The notes under the pieces were generated by a model. It did no database searches and was not told where the DNA came from. It saw only the letters and a list, made by a program, of their open reading frames with translations. From Saprospira sp. CCB-QB6 (GTDB taxonomy: Bacteria > Bacteroidota > Bacteroidia > Chitinophagales > Saprospiraceae), in assembly GCF_028464065.1 (NCBI RefSeq), contig NZ_CP116808.1, forward strand, positions 3,067,501-3,131,500: 64,000 nucleotides of DNA, read 5' to 3'. A program made the position numbers and the translations under genes. Positions 42,015-49,775 of this stretch are shown here, in pieces; the first letter of the stretch is position 1; the number at the start of each line of letters is the position of its first letter.

Positions 42015-42671
42015 ATGAAAGCAAAATTTATTCGCCATCTGCAGGCACAACTCAGTCAAGAACTACCCGGACAAAGCGCACAAAAAGAAATGATGGGCCA
42101 AGCACTCGCCCGGAGAGCAGACCAAGAATCTCGCTTCAAATTGCCCAAAAAATATAAAGAAGCCGCTACCTTGCTGCTCCTTTATGTACATGAAGGCGAA
42201 TGGCATACCGCACTTATGCAGCGGCCCGACTCGCCTTTTCCCCACAGCAAACAAATTAGCTTTCCTGGGGGAGGCCTAGAAACTTTTGATGCCGGTCCCG
42301 CCGCCGCCGCTCTCCGAGAAACAGAAGAGGAATTTGGCGTGTTATCCGAAACGGTGGAATTGCTTGGGGAAATGACCTCACTCTATATTCCCGTTAGCAA
42401 TTATCTAGTTTATCCCTTTGTGGGCTACCTAGAAGAACGACCCAATTTTATCCCCGATGCCGAAGAAGTGGAAGAGATTATTGAAATCCCTTTGGCCGAA
42501 TTGCTGGATATGGATAACCGCAAGCGCAAAGATATTCAAACTTATAATGGCTCGGTTTTACCCAATATGCCTTATTTTGATCTTTGTGGAAAAACAGTTT
42601 GGGGCGCTACGGCCATGATGCTCAGTGAGTTTGTTGCAGTTTGTAAGACGCTGGCCAAAAAAGCCGCCTGA
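42015..42671 (+). CDS. NUDIX hydrolase, probable CoA pyrophosphatase
   Basis: 218 residues. The NUDIX box runs at about 85-109 (GGGLETFDAGPAAAALRETEEEFGV; catalytic RETEEE 101-106). The preceding HSKQISFPGG matches the NudL/CoA-diphosphatase group, which cleaves coenzyme A to phosphopantetheine and 3',5'-ADP. SPFPHS just before it also fits. A good A/G-rich ribosome binding site (AAAAAGGAAA) precedes the ATG. A strong terminator follows. Confidence 0.87.
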   Translation: MKAKFIRHLQAQLSQELPGQSAQKEMMGQALARRADQESRFKLPKKYKEAATLLLLYVHEGEWHTALMQRPDSPFPHSKQISFPGGGLETFDAGPAAAALRETEEEFGVLSETVELLGEMTSLYIPVSNYLVYPFVGYLEERPNFIPDAEEVEEIIEIPLAELLDMDNRKRKDIQTYNGSVLPNMPYFDLCGKTVWGATAMMLSEFVAVCKTLAKKAA

Positions 42672-42691
42672 ATCTACTAAAGAGATTCCCC

Positions 42692-42727
42692 AAAAAAGGG
42701 CTGTCGATTATCGACAGCCCTTTTTTT
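42692..42727 (+). terminator. Terminator of the NUDIX gene
   Basis: The perfect stem AAAAAAGGGCTGTCGA / TCGACAGCCCTTTTTT with a TTA loop. Its arm GGGCTGTCG is the same as in the terminator at 11437. Confidence 0.95.
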
Positions 42728-42765
42728 ATGGAAAAATATCTTACTTTTAGAAGGCTGGGACCAAT

Positions 42766-42887
42766 GGCCTAGCGATGTGTAAGGGGGCGGCGAAGCCGCA
42801 GACCAAAGCCGCCAAAGGCGGCTGCAGGGCCGAGCAGACTTGCGAGCCCTGAAACGTAGCGCCCGCCGAAGGCGGGAGGCCCCAAAA
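42766..42887 (-). repeat. Dispersed structured element, copy 16 (subfamily 1)
   Basis: Read on the minus strand it begins TTTTGGGGCCTCCCGCC and ends ATCGCTAGGCC. Its last hairpin is GCGGCTTCGCCGC in place of the usual TGGCC..GGCCA, with both arms changed together. Confidence 0.9.
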
Positions 42888-42935
42888 AATAAATTGAATC
42901 AATAGGAGCAGAAATAAATACAGCAGCTTGACGCT

Positions 42936-43460
42936 ATGGGAAGAATAGGAATTGAAGGCATGGAGTTTTATGCCTATCACGGATTTTATGAGGAGGAACG
43001 CAAAATGGGCGGCCGCTACCGCCTTGATGTGTATGTGGAAACGGCCACGGGCAAGGTGGGCAAAACCGATGAATTGGGCGATACGGTGAATTATGAGACC
43101 ATTTATCGGGCGGCTAAGGTCGAAATGGCCAAGCCTTCCAAGATGATTGAACATCTGGCCCAGCGGATTATGGACCGACTGCGCTCTATTTTGAGTAAGG
43201 CTGCCGATATTGAGTTGCGCCTTTCTAAGTTGGACCCGCCCCTGGGCGGTCCCGTTAGCCGCACTTTTGTTGAACTGCGGCAAAATTTTGTGGTCAAATG
43301 CGGCAAATGTGGCAAAAGCTTTTTGCAGCATGAGGCTGGCGAATGTTGGGAAAAACACGGTTTGATTTATCCCGAAACCAAGGCCACGCTCATCCGAAAT
43401 CATGGCCCCAATATTTGTGAAAATTGTATTCAACCCCACCTGATTAAAAATAAAGATTAG
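42936..43460 (+). CDS. folB: Dihydroneopterin aldolase with C-terminal zinc-finger-like tail
   Basis: 174 residues, against about 120 for ordinary FolB. Residues 1-118 are the aldolase of folate synthesis: IGIEGMEFYAYHGFYEEER, then DTVNYETIY, MIEHLAQRIMDRL and IELRLSKLDPP with the catalytic Lys98. Residues 119-174 form an extra domain with Cys122/Cys125, His132, Cys137, His156 and Cys161/Cys164, suited to bind one zinc. The stop abuts the ATG of the amine oxidase gene, so the genes are coupled. The tail may mediate RNA, protein or redox contacts; that is unknown. Confidence 0.9.
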   Translation: MGRIGIEGMEFYAYHGFYEEERKMGGRYRLDVYVETATGKVGKTDELGDTVNYETIYRAAKVEMAKPSKMIEHLAQRIMDRLRSILSKAADIELRLSKLDPPLGGPVSRTFVELRQNFVVKCGKCGKSFLQHEAGECWEKHGLIYPETKATLIRNHGPNICENCIQPHLIKNKD

Positions 43461-44804
43461 ATGTCTAGCTCTCCCGCCAATCGTTTTTTACCCCCCGTTT
43501 TTCAAGCGCTAAGTCCCCGCCTTTGGGAGCTGAGTACGGGTCCCTATTTTCAGGGACAGGTCCTTATTGTCGGCGCTGGTTTGGCTGGCCTGACGGCGGC
43601 CTATATGCTCAAACAGCAGGGCTTGCGGCCCATTATTTTAGAGGCTAAAAAACGGCCCGCTGGCCGCTTGGCCAATCTCCGAAATTGGGCCGATATGCCA
43701 CTAGAACTAGGCGCAGAATGGCTGCATGGGCAGCGCTCCACGCTTTTTCGCTGGTTAGATGGCCAATACCAAAGCCAAATTGTAGAAGATGAAGGGGAGG
43801 AGTTTGTGCCCTACAAACAACAGCTTCGGGCCCTAGAGGATTATCCTGGCGCAGAGGTTTTGCTTGAGCGACTCAATGAGTTGGGCTATGAAGAAGCACC
43901 CACCAAAGGTAATTTATTGGATTGGGCCGAGCAAAATGGCATTGATCAGGCCCTTTACCCTTTGTTAGAGTATTGGGCTGGCGAATGGGGCTGCTCGGCC
44001 AAGGAGTTGGGTATTGAAGCTTTGGCCAAAATCAATGGACAATGGTCTTCTGGCGATTTGGACTTTAAGGCAGAGCCCTCGCTCTATGATCTTATTGACG
44101 AATCCCTGATCCGCCCGCTCCGCCCATATTTGCAATTGGGCCAAGCCGTAAAACATATTGATTATAGTGGGGAGCAGATTAAAGTGTTTACTCAAGATCA
44201 AACGATTGTAGTGGATAAGCTGCTGCTGACCGTTCCCCTGCCTGTTTTGCAAAAGGAGAGCATTAGCTTTGCGCCTAACTTGCCCAGCGCCAAAACCGCA
44301 GCAATTCAGCGATTGAAAATGGGCGATGGCCTGAAAATCTTCTTTAAATTTAACCGCCTATTTTGGAGTGGCGATATTATCGGTTCCAAAATGGCCAGCA
44401 GTTATATTGATACGCAGGCTTACAAGTCGGGCAAGGATGCTATTCTTTGCGCCTGGGCCTTTGGCGAAAAGGCCGAAATTTTACGGAATATGGGCCAAGA
44501 GCTCGCCAGCCGAGCCATCCTAGCCGAATTAGATAGCCTTTATGTAGGGGCGGCCAGCAGCCATTTTGAAAAATATTATTGGCAGGACTGGAGCCAAGAG
44601 GAGCACATCTGGGGCGCCTATTCTTATCCCTCTAATAGTGAAGCGCCCGGCGATAGAGCCGAGCTACAAGCGCCCATTGATTATAAATTGTATTTTGCTG
44701 GCGAAGCCTGCCACCCTAGAGGCCATATTCAAAGCCTACATGGTGCCTTTGAAACAGGCTATGAGGCAGCTTTGCAAATCTTGATGGATCTAAATGTATC
44801 TTAA
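43461..44804 (+). CDS. Flavin monoamine oxidase family protein
   Basis: 447 residues. The FAD-binding Rossmann motif is VLIVGAGLAGLTAAYML (Gly38, Gly40, Gly43) with Glu61 for the ribose and a GR pair at 68-69. LGAEWLHG and the C-terminal LYFAGEACHPRGHIQSLHGAFETGYEAA are the other family motifs. Such enzymes oxidise primary or polyamines, or carotenoid-like substrates; the substrate here is unknown. No signal peptide, so probably cytoplasmic. It begins directly after the folB stop and its stop overlaps the next ATG by one base. Confidence 0.88.
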   Translation: MSSSPANRFLPPVFQALSPRLWELSTGPYFQGQVLIVGAGLAGLTAAYMLKQQGLRPIILEAKKRPAGRLANLRNWADMPLELGAEWLHGQRSTLFRWLDGQYQSQIVEDEGEEFVPYKQQLRALEDYPGAEVLLERLNELGYEEAPTKGNLLDWAEQNGIDQALYPLLEYWAGEWGCSAKELGIEALAKINGQWSSGDLDFKAEPSLYDLIDESLIRPLRPYLQLGQAVKHIDYSGEQIKVFTQDQTIVVDKLLLTVPLPVLQKESISFAPNLPSAKTAAIQRLKMGDGLKIFFKFNRLFWSGDIIGSKMASSYIDTQAYKSGKDAILCAWAFGEKAEILRNMGQELASRAILAELDSLYVGAASSHFEKYYWQDWSQEEHIWGAYSYPSNSEAPGDRAELQAPIDYKLYFAGEACHPRGHIQSLHGAFETGYEAALQILMDLNVS

Positions 44805-45331
44805 TGAAAACGACCTATAAAGGAATTCAAAAATCTTTGGCCCACCCCAAAGCCCTAGCCTTATTTAAAGGCGATTTTTTCTGGGATAGCCGCGATCAAT
44901 TGGCGCCCTTTGGCGCTATGGAGGGCTACCAAAGCCTAAAAGCTTATCTGCTTTGGCGAGAAACAGCGCCCAAAGCAGCCCCCCTAGAGTTTGTAACCGA
45001 TTGGATGAGCAAAAAGAGAAAGCTGAATCTGGCCCAATATGGTCCCCAATTGCTCAACCGAAAAAAGCTAGAAACGCAAATTGCCGATCGCCGCTTTCGC
45101 GATGAGCTAGAAATTCTCTCTACCGATAGCTTCCTCTTGGCCGCCTGCTTGGCCCCTTTGGTCTTAGAAGGCGAACTGCCCCGCAACCTTTGGCCCTATC
45201 TGCAAACTGCTATAGACCGCCTGATGCTTTGGAACGAATTGCAGCCCGAATTTGGCCCAGAATGTAGCCAACAGATTATGTATCTCTACCAAATTAAGCA
45301 AGAATTACAGCCCATTTTTAGCGCCCAATAA
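44804..45331 (+). CDS. Unrecognised helical protein in the amine oxidase operon
   Basis: 175 residues, no signal peptide or membrane segment. Mostly helical with Trp and Arg/Lys clusters (LWRETAPKAAPLEFVTDWMSKKRK, DRRFRDELEILSTDSFLL). It overlaps the amine oxidase stop by one base and lies 12 bp before the next gene, so it is surely translated with them. No family is recognised. Confidence 0.7.
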   Translation: MKTTYKGIQKSLAHPKALALFKGDFFWDSRDQLAPFGAMEGYQSLKAYLLWRETAPKAAPLEFVTDWMSKKRKLNLAQYGPQLLNRKKLETQIADRRFRDELEILSTDSFLLAACLAPLVLEGELPRNLWPYLQTAIDRLMLWNELQPEFGPECSQQIMYLYQIKQELQPIFSAQ

Positions 45332-45343
45332 ATCTTAGCCACT

Positions 45344-46294
45344 ATGAGAAAACTCGCCTTAATCGGCCTTTTGGCCCTCTTTATTTCGCCTAGCTTTGCC
45401 CAAGGCCTCTTGCCCCCCAAAGACAAAAATCCCAGAGAACGCATTTTGTCCAATAAGGCAGAAGAGGGCATGACGCACCTCATTATCCGACTCGAAAAGC
45501 CAGCATATCGCGCCCAAAGAGCAATTGGCTATAAAGAAGCAAGGGCCAAACTGAAGGTTGAGTTTACGGTCTATGATATTCGAAGCCGAGGCACCGATTT
45601 AGGCGATACCTATCTGGCCTATTATGACCCCAAAGGGGATGAATGGGGGATCTATTTGCCCCATAATACCGCCTTTAAGGTGCGTATGTCGCACCCCAGT
45701 TTTAAAACCATTACCCGCAATTTTATTACCGCCGAGCATCCTGCAGACCTTATGGAGGAGCGCCTAGAAGTAGAGGAGCTACCTTATACTTATCATAAGG
45801 GCGTAAAAACGTACTACCTCAAAACGATGCTGCGCTTTTCCGAAACGATTGTGGTCCATTTTAATGGGGGCGATCCCATGGAGCACATGACTTATCTGCA
45901 AGAAAACTTCAATGCCGAAAAGGTCCAAAAGCTGCCGCATGTCAATAGCTTTTTCCTGACGCTCAATATCCACAGCCAAGAGTCTTTGGCGGAGATTCTC
46001 CTGCGGCAAGCCCTAGGCGATAAGGCCCTGCCCGAAGGCTATTATTTTGGCCCCGCCATTACCGAGGCCATCGAGAAATTACAAAAGTATCCCTTTACCA
46101 AAGTTGCCGAACCCAGCTTTATCGTTTGGCCCAATAAGGAGCCCTACCTTTCCAAAAATGATTATAGCCAGCTCTCTAATATGATAGCTGATTTTAAAGA
46201 TCGAAAGTTTACAGAGCATATCCTCCTCAATCCCGATGATTTCGAGAAGAGCAAGGATTATAAACATAAGCTTTTACTAGAATTACAAAAGTAA
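45344..46294 (+). CDS. Exported protein, unrecognised
   Basis: 316 residues with the signal peptide MRKLALIGLLALFISPSFAQ. Residues about 65-135 have the strands of a small beta-sandwich (KLKVEFTVYDIRSRGTD, LPHNTAFKVRMSHPSFKTITRNF), like the carboxypeptidase-regulatory or SpaA-like folds of Bacteroidota surface proteins. The remainder is mixed helix and strand without a known motif. It is the last gene of the folB operon and is followed by a terminator. Confidence 0.65.
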   Translation: MRKLALIGLLALFISPSFAQGLLPPKDKNPRERILSNKAEEGMTHLIIRLEKPAYRAQRAIGYKEARAKLKVEFTVYDIRSRGTDLGDTYLAYYDPKGDEWGIYLPHNTAFKVRMSHPSFKTITRNFITAEHPADLMEERLEVEELPYTYHKGVKTYYLKTMLRFSETIVVHFNGGDPMEHMTYLQENFNAEKVQKLPHVNSFFLTLNIHSQESLAEILLRQALGDKALPEGYYFGPAITEAIEKLQKYPFTKVAEPSFIVWPNKEPYLSKNDYSQLSNMIADFKDRKFTEHILLNPDDFEKSKDYKHKLLLELQK

Positions 46295-46303
46295 GGCGCC
46301 GCC

Positions 46304-46339
46304 AACTCCTCAACAGTTTACTGTTGGGGAGTTTTTTTT
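46304..46339 (+). terminator. Terminator of the folB operon
   Basis: The stem AACTCCTCAACAG / CTGTTGGGGAGTT (one wobble pair) with a TTTA loop is followed by eight T residues, which also open repeat copy 17. Confidence 0.9.
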
Positions 46340-46472
46340 GGGGCCCGCGGCCGCCCCTTTGGGGTGGGGCGGCCGCCGCTATGCTGCGGGGCTCGCAAGT
46401 CTGCTCGGCCCTGCAGCCGCCTTTGGCGGCTTTGGTCTGGCCCTTCGGGCCACCGCTGCGCAGCGCTGGGCC
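46336..46472 (+). repeat. Dispersed structured element, copy 17 (subfamily 2)
   Basis: It begins TTTTGGGGCCCGCGGCCG and ends GCGCTGGGCC; hairpins GCCGCCTTTGGCGGC and TGGCCCTTCGGGCCA. It overlaps the terminator T-run and is followed by array 2, the same order as copy 3 and array 1. Confidence 0.92.
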
Positions 46473-46625
46473 GCTCAGCGGCCCTGCGGGCCTTCGCAGA
46501 AAAGCGGTATTCGTCGCTGCGCTCCTCATCCGTTTTCACGACCCCGCCCACCCGCCCCTCTTCGGAATCCCTTAAGGGATTCCTCAGGGGGAAGGGCAGG
46601 CAGCTTTTTAGATTGTTCTTTCCCC

Positions 46626-47196
46626 CAGCCTAATTTGCGGATTACAATTGGCGTTGGGAATTTCCCAGAGCTAATCTGCGGATTACAATTGACGTTGGGA
46701 AAATCCCAGAGCTAATCTGCGGATTACAATTGGCGTGGGCGTGACGCCCAGCCTAATTTGCGGATTACAATTGGCGTGGGCGTGACGCCCAGCCTAATTT
46801 GCGGATTACAATTGGCGTGGGCGTGACGCCCAGCCTAATTTGCGGATTACAATTGGCGTGGGCGTGACGCCCAGCCTAATTTGCGGATTACAATTGGCGT
46901 GGGCGTGACGCCCAGCCTAATTTGCGGATTACAATTGGCGTGGGCGTGACGCCCAGCCTAATTTGCAGATTACAATTGACGTGGGCGTGACGCCCAGCTT
47001 AATTTGCAGATTACAATTGACGTGGGCGTGACGCCCAGCTTAATTTGCAGATTACAATTGACGTGGGGAAAATCCCAGAGCTAATCTGCAGATTACAATT
47101 GGCGTTGGGAATTTCCCAGAGCTAATCTGCAGATTACAATTGGCGTTGGGAATTTCCCAGAGCTAATCTGCAAATTACAATTAGCTTGGGGAGGGT
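46626..47196. repeat. Tandem array of fourteen 41-bp hairpin units (array 2)
   Basis: Fourteen units with a 41-bp period, measured on the GATTACAATT motif. Each has a hairpin and a linker CTAATTTGCGGATTACAATT. Eight central units use the hairpin TGGGCGTGACGCCCA; outer units use TTGGGAATTTCCCA or TTGGGAAAATCCCA, so both arms change together. In late units the linker becomes the palindrome AATCTGCAGATT. The edge units share CCCAGAGCTAA with array 1. No variable spacers and no open frame. Confidence 0.93.
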
Positions 47197-47416
47197 GTAT
47201 AAGGCCCTGTCTTTTTTTTCTGGACCGACCCTACTACAACTTCACTAAGCTCGCTTAGGCGCTAAATAGGCAAGCCCCTTGATTTTTAAGCCTAAAAAAA
47301 GGGCGCAAAACCTAAGTTTTGCGCCCTAAATGCGAAATTAGCTTAACATTCGTTCTTTTGGCTATTAAGGCCCCTAATAGCGAGTGGCCATCTTTTGCTA
47401 TGGGGCGGTTTAAGAT
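47197..47416. other. Non-coding stretch after array 2
   Basis: Apart from the terminator at 47294 this 220-bp stretch shows no gene, promoter match or repeat. Confidence 0.5.
47294..47327 (-). terminator. Terminator of the three-winged-helix membrane protein gene
   Basis: The perfect stem AGGGCGCAAAACC-type (AGGGCGCAAAAC / GTTTTGCGCCCT) is followed on the minus strand by seven T residues, 90 bp after the stop. Confidence 0.88.
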
Positions 47417-48889
47417 CTATGACTCAAAAACAATCTTGCCCAAACTATCGTCTCCTCGATGTTCCTGACGCAGACGGCTCATTTCCTCTATCTCTTCCTT
47501 TAAGCGATCAAAGCGATAGACCAGTTGGTTTTGAGAATTTAAGCTCGACTCGCCTCCTAAATCCTGAATCACTTCCTGCATTAGGGCTTCAACCTGCTCT
47601 TCTTTGAGTTTTTCTTCGGTTTGAGCTTGGTCATTGGCCACTTGGGTCAGCATTTTCAGACTAATAGGAACGCGGACATGCTGAAAGATAACTTTCATCA
47701 ATCGTTTACGTGCATTTTCTTGCCGTTGCTTTCGCTTGAGGGGCAAGAGCCTAAAGTAGCGAAAAGCGGGAATCAAAAAGAAGAGCAGAGAGTAGGTAAA
47801 GGGAATTGCTCCCAGAATAACCTGGGCCAAAAAGGGACCGTTGGCAATAGGGATCTCTAATTCGGCAAAAAAGTGAGGTTGGACCAAAAAGAAGAGCGAA
47901 AAAACTAAGTTTAAGCTATTCATGCCCACAATGGCCCAGTTTCGTCCAGTTTTATTGCCCGTCAGCTCATATTCGGGCTCGTATTCATCCCAATAATAGA
48001 TAATAGGGGCTTCATCGGGTCGGTTGGCCGAGCGGTTTAGCTGACTAAAATCCCCATAAAGGGTAGCCGTACGCTCCGAAATCTTAGCTCGCCCATCATA
48101 ACGGCCCAAAAGCTCTGTCATAAAGTTCTCGGCTTCATCTCTGCGCCAACCCGCCAAAGCTTGTAGTTCTGCAGTAGAAACTAAGCCTTTGTTTTCCTTT
48201 AGAAAACTGGCTACCTCCTTATGGTTGCCATAGGGATCGGGTTGATAGCGAACTGGCCCAAAAATAAAGTCGTAAACAGAGGCCACAAAGCCCTTCTCTT
48301 CCTTAGAACTTTTGCGGTTTTTGCGCAATTTGGCCAATTGACCCGGCTTCTCTACATAATGTTTATAGGGATAGCCGTAGTCGTCTCGGCTGCGGTAGGT
48401 ATAATCATAGCCCAAAATGGTGCTCCACTCAAAAATGGAGAGGAAAACCCGAAAAAGGACCAAAAAGAGCTTGCCCACTCCGCCCGATTTGCTATCATTA
48501 TCCGAGTTGCCTCCCTGCGATAAGAGACCGACAATCAAGGCAATCAGAATGACCACAAACAAAACAAAATAAATGAGCAGAAAAACCGCCGTGACAATTC
48601 GATAGAAGATCTTGAAGCCCTTCCAGAACCAATCGGCAAACTCTTGTAGGCGTTCGCCAAAGCTTTTTTCTGTGCGGCGGTGCAGGCCTGTAAAATCATA
48701 GATTAAATCGCCATTTTCGGTCACTTTGAGCTTGCAGTCGTAGCGCTGCATCAGTTCTCGAATAGCCGACTCGCTCTCAATAATAGGCATACCTGTACTA
48801 GCGGCAGCATCTTCTAGGGTAAATTGCTGATTGCTTTTGAGCAAGTATTTTTCTAGGCGAAGATTGACTTCTTTTTGTTCGTATGACAT
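47417..48889 (-). CDS. Membrane protein with three winged-helix-like repeats
   Basis: 490 residues from the ATG at 48889; upstream in-frame sequence lies in repeat copy 18. Three similar domains alternate with membrane segments. Domain 1 (8-68) has LRLEKYLLKSNQQFTLEDAAASTG and ends DLIYDFTGL; domain 2 (221-284) has VASFLKENKGLVSTAELQALAG and ends ATLYGDFSQL; domain 3 (391-463) has RLMKVIFQHVRVPISLKMLTQVAN and ends QLVYRFDRL. Each looks like a winged helix-turn-helix. Membrane helices lie at about 95-123, 141-160, 320-338 and 352-376. Winged helices usually bind DNA, but here they may serve as protein contacts. No known family is recognised. Confidence 0.72.
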   Translation of the reverse strand: MSYEQKEVNLRLEKYLLKSNQQFTLEDAAASTGMPIIESESAIRELMQRYDCKLKVTENGDLIYDFTGLHRRTEKSFGERLQEFADWFWKGFKIFYRIVTAVFLLIYFVLFVVILIALIVGLLSQGGNSDNDSKSGGVGKLFLVLFRVFLSIFEWSTILGYDYTYRSRDDYGYPYKHYVEKPGQLAKLRKNRKSSKEEKGFVASVYDFIFGPVRYQPDPYGNHKEVASFLKENKGLVSTAELQALAGWRRDEAENFMTELLGRYDGRAKISERTATLYGDFSQLNRSANRPDEAPIIYYWDEYEPEYELTGNKTGRNWAIVGMNSLNLVFSLFFLVQPHFFAELEIPIANGPFLAQVILGAIPFTYSLLFFLIPAFRYFRLLPLKRKQRQENARKRLMKVIFQHVRVPISLKMLTQVANDQAQTEEKLKEEQVEALMQEVIQDLGGESSLNSQNQLVYRFDRLKEEIEEMSRLRQEHRGDDSLGKIVFES

Positions 48890-48926
48890 CTTTCCAATAT
48901 TTGCGTTCCGAGGCGGCGAAGCCGCC

Positions 48927-49061
48927 GGCTTAGGGATGGATAGCGGTGGCCCGAAGGGCCAGACCAAAGTTTTTTGAGCGCAGCGAAAAAAACTGCAGGG
49001 CCGAGCGAATAGCGAGCCACGACACAGCCCGGCCCGCCCGCAGGGCGGGCAAGCCCCAAAA
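48927..49061 (-). repeat. Dispersed structured element, copy 18 (subfamily 3 variant)
   Basis: Read on the minus strand it begins TTTTTGGGGCTTGCCCGCC and ends CCATCCCTAAGCC. The end arms are GGCTT/AAGCC, a compensated variant of GGCTG/CAGCC. Variable hairpin: AGTTTTTTTCGCTGCGCTC..., shared with copy 19. Confidence 0.9.
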
Positions 49062-49094
49062 AAAACAGCAGCCTAGAAAAGACTGCTGTATATT

Positions 49095-49679
49095 TTAGGT
49101 CCAGCCCAATTCATGGAATAAGGTATAAATTTTTAGGCCCAAATAGGCATCTGTGGCGGCATAAAAATTTTGGGCTTGGCTGAGTGTTTCTCGTTCCCAA
49201 TTGGAGGTTTGCTGCGATTTGGAAATCCGTTTGCCCAGAAAAATAGCCGTTAAATTGCGGGCGCCCATTTGCTGAATGCCGTTGGCTTTGGCAATATCGG
49301 CAATGTCCTTAAAACCTTTGGCAGTGAAGGGTCGCAGCCGTTGCAGGTCGCGGATATCATCTCGCAATGCGGGGCCAGCTTTTACAATTTTTGGATTCTC
49401 GAACAGGGCTTTGAGTCCATCGCTAAAGCCTGATTTGAGGTTGCGGATCAAAAAAACCTTATCGGGCATGGCCAATTGAATCAAGGAAACGGGATGATAA
49501 ACCCCCTTGCGAAAAGAAGGTTTGCTCTCGGTATCGAAGCCCAAAACCTTGCATTGATTGAGGGCCAAAAGGGCCTCTTCTAGCTGCGCTTCGGTTTCTA
49601 CGGTAATGATTTCGCCCTCGAAATGCCAGAGGGGAAGTTCGTTGACCTCTGCTTTGGAGATCTTGACGGGGTATTGCAT
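49095..49679 (-). CDS. 3'-5' exonuclease of the DEDD / RNase D type
   Basis: 194 residues. The exonuclease motifs are KVLGFDTESKPSF (DxE of ExoI), the ExoII part LKALFENPKIVKAGPALRDDIRDLQRL and the ExoIII part QNFYAATDAYLGLKIY (YxxxD). It lacks the HRDC domain of RNase D, so it resembles the stand-alone exonucleases close to the WRN exonuclease domain. The substrate (RNA or DNA 3' ends) is not defined. It lies 96 bp downstream of the MoxR-like gene on the same strand and may be read with it. Confidence 0.9.
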   Translation of the reverse strand: MQYPVKISKAEVNELPLWHFEGEIITVETEAQLEEALLALNQCKVLGFDTESKPSFRKGVYHPVSLIQLAMPDKVFLIRNLKSGFSDGLKALFENPKIVKAGPALRDDIRDLQRLRPFTAKGFKDIADIAKANGIQQMGARNLTAIFLGKRISKSQQTSNWERETLSQAQNFYAATDAYLGLKIYTLFHELGWT

Positions 49680-49775
49680 GTTAATGAGTTTATTGGGGCC
49701 GTTTTATGGCCCAAAATCATTTTACTTTAAATGATAATTAGGCAAAAGGGAAAAGGTTTAGCTTAGAGGAAATAC

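Noticed and set aside
46626-47196. CRISPR array or coding minisatellite
   Set aside because: No variable spacers, and the 41-bp period is not a multiple of three, so no repeat protein can be encoded.
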